Of a DNA stretch of 64,000 nt, positions 63,161 to 64,000 are shown in pieces; position 1 is the stretch's first letter, and each line of letters opens with the position of its first letter. The stretch covers positions 1 to 64,000 of the forward strand of contig NZ_FOZE01000001.1 in NCBI RefSeq assembly GCF_900113225.1. The letters are read 5' to 3'. The notes beneath the pieces were generated by a model, which searched no databases, had not been told where the DNA came from, and worked only from the letters and a program-made list of their open reading frames with translations. A program made the position numbers and the translations under genes. The DNA comes from Mitsuaria sp. PDC51. Lineage in GTDB: Bacteria > Pseudomonadota > Gammaproteobacteria > Burkholderiales > Burkholderiaceae_C.

Positions 63161-64000
63161 CTAAGCCAGGCAGCCTTCCAGCCCCTGCATCAGGATGTCC
63201 TTCGGCAGATCGATGCCGATGAACACCATCTTGCTGACCTTCTTCTCCTCGGGCACCCACTTCGGACCGAGGTCGGACCCCATCAGCTGGTGCACGCCCT
63301 GGAAGATCACCTTCTTGTCGGTGCCCTTCATGTTCAGCACGCCCTTGTAGCGCAGCATCTTCGGACCGTACACCTGCACGATCGCGCCCAGGAAGTCCTC
63401 CAGCTTGGCCGGGTTGAACGGGCGCTCCGAGCGGAAGACGAAGGACTTCACGTCGTCGTCATGGTGGTGATGGTGCGGATGGTCGCAGTGCTCGCCGTGC
63501 TCGTGGTCGTGATGATCGTGGGCATGGTCGTGGCCATGGTCATGACCGTGCTCGTGCGCATGGTCGTGCTCGTCGGCGGCCAGGAAGTCGGGGTCGATCT
63601 CCAGCTTGGCGTTCAGGTTGAAGCCGCGCAGGTCGAAGACGTCCTTGATCGGCACCTCGCCGAAGTGCACCTTGGACTGCGGCGCGCGCGGGTTCATGTG
63701 CTTGAGGCGGTGCGACAGCGCGTCCACCGCGGCGGCGTCGACCAGGTCCGTCTTGCTCAGGAAGATCTGGTCGGCGAAACCGACCTGGCGGCGCGCCTCC
63801 TGGCGGGTGTCGAGCTGATCGTTCGCATGCTTGGCGTCGACCAGCGTCAGGATCGAGTCGAGCAGGAAGGTCTCCGCGATCTCGTCGTCCATGAAGAAGG
63901 TCTGCGCGACCGGGCCGGGGTCGGCCAGGCCGGTGGTCTCGATGACCACGCGCTCGAAGTCCAGCTCGCCCTTGCGGCGCTTGGCGGCCAGGTCGGCCAG
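63161..64000 (-). CDS. CobW/COG0523 G3E-family GTPase (partial, runs off the window)
   Basis: The C-terminal 279 residues of a G3E GTPase/metallochaperone. Visible are VVIETTGLADPGPVAQTF (switch II region), SKTDLVD (the NKxD counterpart) and a His-rich metal-binding stretch of about 40 residues (AADEHDHAHEHGHDHGHDH onward). The CobW C-terminal domain follows (KSFVFRSERPFN). The frame stays open to the window edge, where the P-loop and CxCC-like motif would lie. Zn or other divalent metal delivery is likely. Confidence 0.9.
   Translation of the reverse strand: MADLAAKRRKGELDFERVVIETTGLADPGPVAQTFFMDDEIAETFLLDSILTLVDAKHANDQLDTRQEARRQVGFADQIFLSKTDLVDAAAVDALSHRLKHMNPRAPQSKVHFGEVPIKDVFDLRGFNLNAKLEIDPDFLAADEHDHAHEHGHDHGHDHAHDHHDHEHGEHCDHPHHHHHDDDVKSFVFRSERPFNPAKLEDFLGAIVQVYGPKMLRYKGVLNMKGTDKKVIFQGVHQLMGSDLGPKWVPEEKKVSKMVFIGIDLPKDILMQGLEGCLA

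Overview
The window is high-GC DNA (roughly 68-70 % G+C by eye) from a betaproteobacterium. Burkholderiales fits best, probably the Roseateles/Mitsuaria/Rubrivivax/Leptothrix side. The pointers are a DksA with the beta-type single-cysteine C-terminus next to a CobW-like GTPase and hslVU, PEP-CTERM proteins, a fused isobutyryl-CoA mutase (IcmF), and the overall gene style. No insertion sequence, phage, tRNA or CRISPR array is visible.

Layout. 1-390: end of an rRNA operon (23S 3' end, 5S, intrinsic terminator). 427-9311: metabolic and housekeeping genes (MBL hydrolase plus fatty-acyl-CoA ligase, lipase, 4-hydroxyphenylpyruvate dioxygenase with a divergent Lrp-type regulator, TPMT-type methyltransferase, HDOD protein, two small proteins, an HTH protein). 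9415-22325: EF-G paralogue, PQQ-type sugar dehydrogenase, three GNAT acetyltransferases around a TetR regulator, a degenerate GGDEF protein, lactonase, a GlxA/FtrA regulator with a divergent rhodanese, an SGNH protein, CreA, and an acyltransferase. 22539-28624: an atypical P450 with a small ABM monooxygenase and an ArsR regulator, a DUF72 protein, an intact GGDEF protein, a YdeI-like protein, and ChaA. 28750-29709: a lower-GC, toxin-antitoxin-like pair with its own promoter and palindrome. 29727-35300: chemoreceptor, small secreted protein, IcmF with an upstream palindrome.

35353-53081 is a nitrate assimilation island. It encodes an ANTAR response regulator (NasT type) lying between two paralogous PEP-CTERM genes, an nrtABD-type nitrate ABC transporter, a second ANTAR protein fused to two NarX/PilJ-like sensor modules, a NarK-type porter, a PP2C-Ser/Thr kinase fusion, and nirB-nirD-nasA-cobA. 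The two transporter promoters share a layout: a sigma-54 -24/-12 element, then a leader ending in an intrinsic terminator. In the nrt leader two hairpins with ANTAR-type hexaloops (A at loop position 1, G at position 4) precede the terminator, and the second is mutually exclusive with it. This predicts NtrC/sigma-54 control of initiation plus nitrate-dependent antitermination.

53121-64000: an MFS transporter overlapping a chemoreceptor (apparent CTG start), CoaX, small enzymes, hslVU with a heat-shock-like promoter, a STAS-domain protein, DksA, and a CobW/COG0523 GTPase running off the right edge.

The most unusual items are the Zn-ribbon plus duplicated ribbon-helix-helix-like antitoxin with an MqsR-like partner (28818-29709), the ANTAR-sensor fusion (41552-43012), and the ANTAR leader of the nrt operon (38343-38469). 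All family assignments rest on reading motifs by eye; no database search was run.
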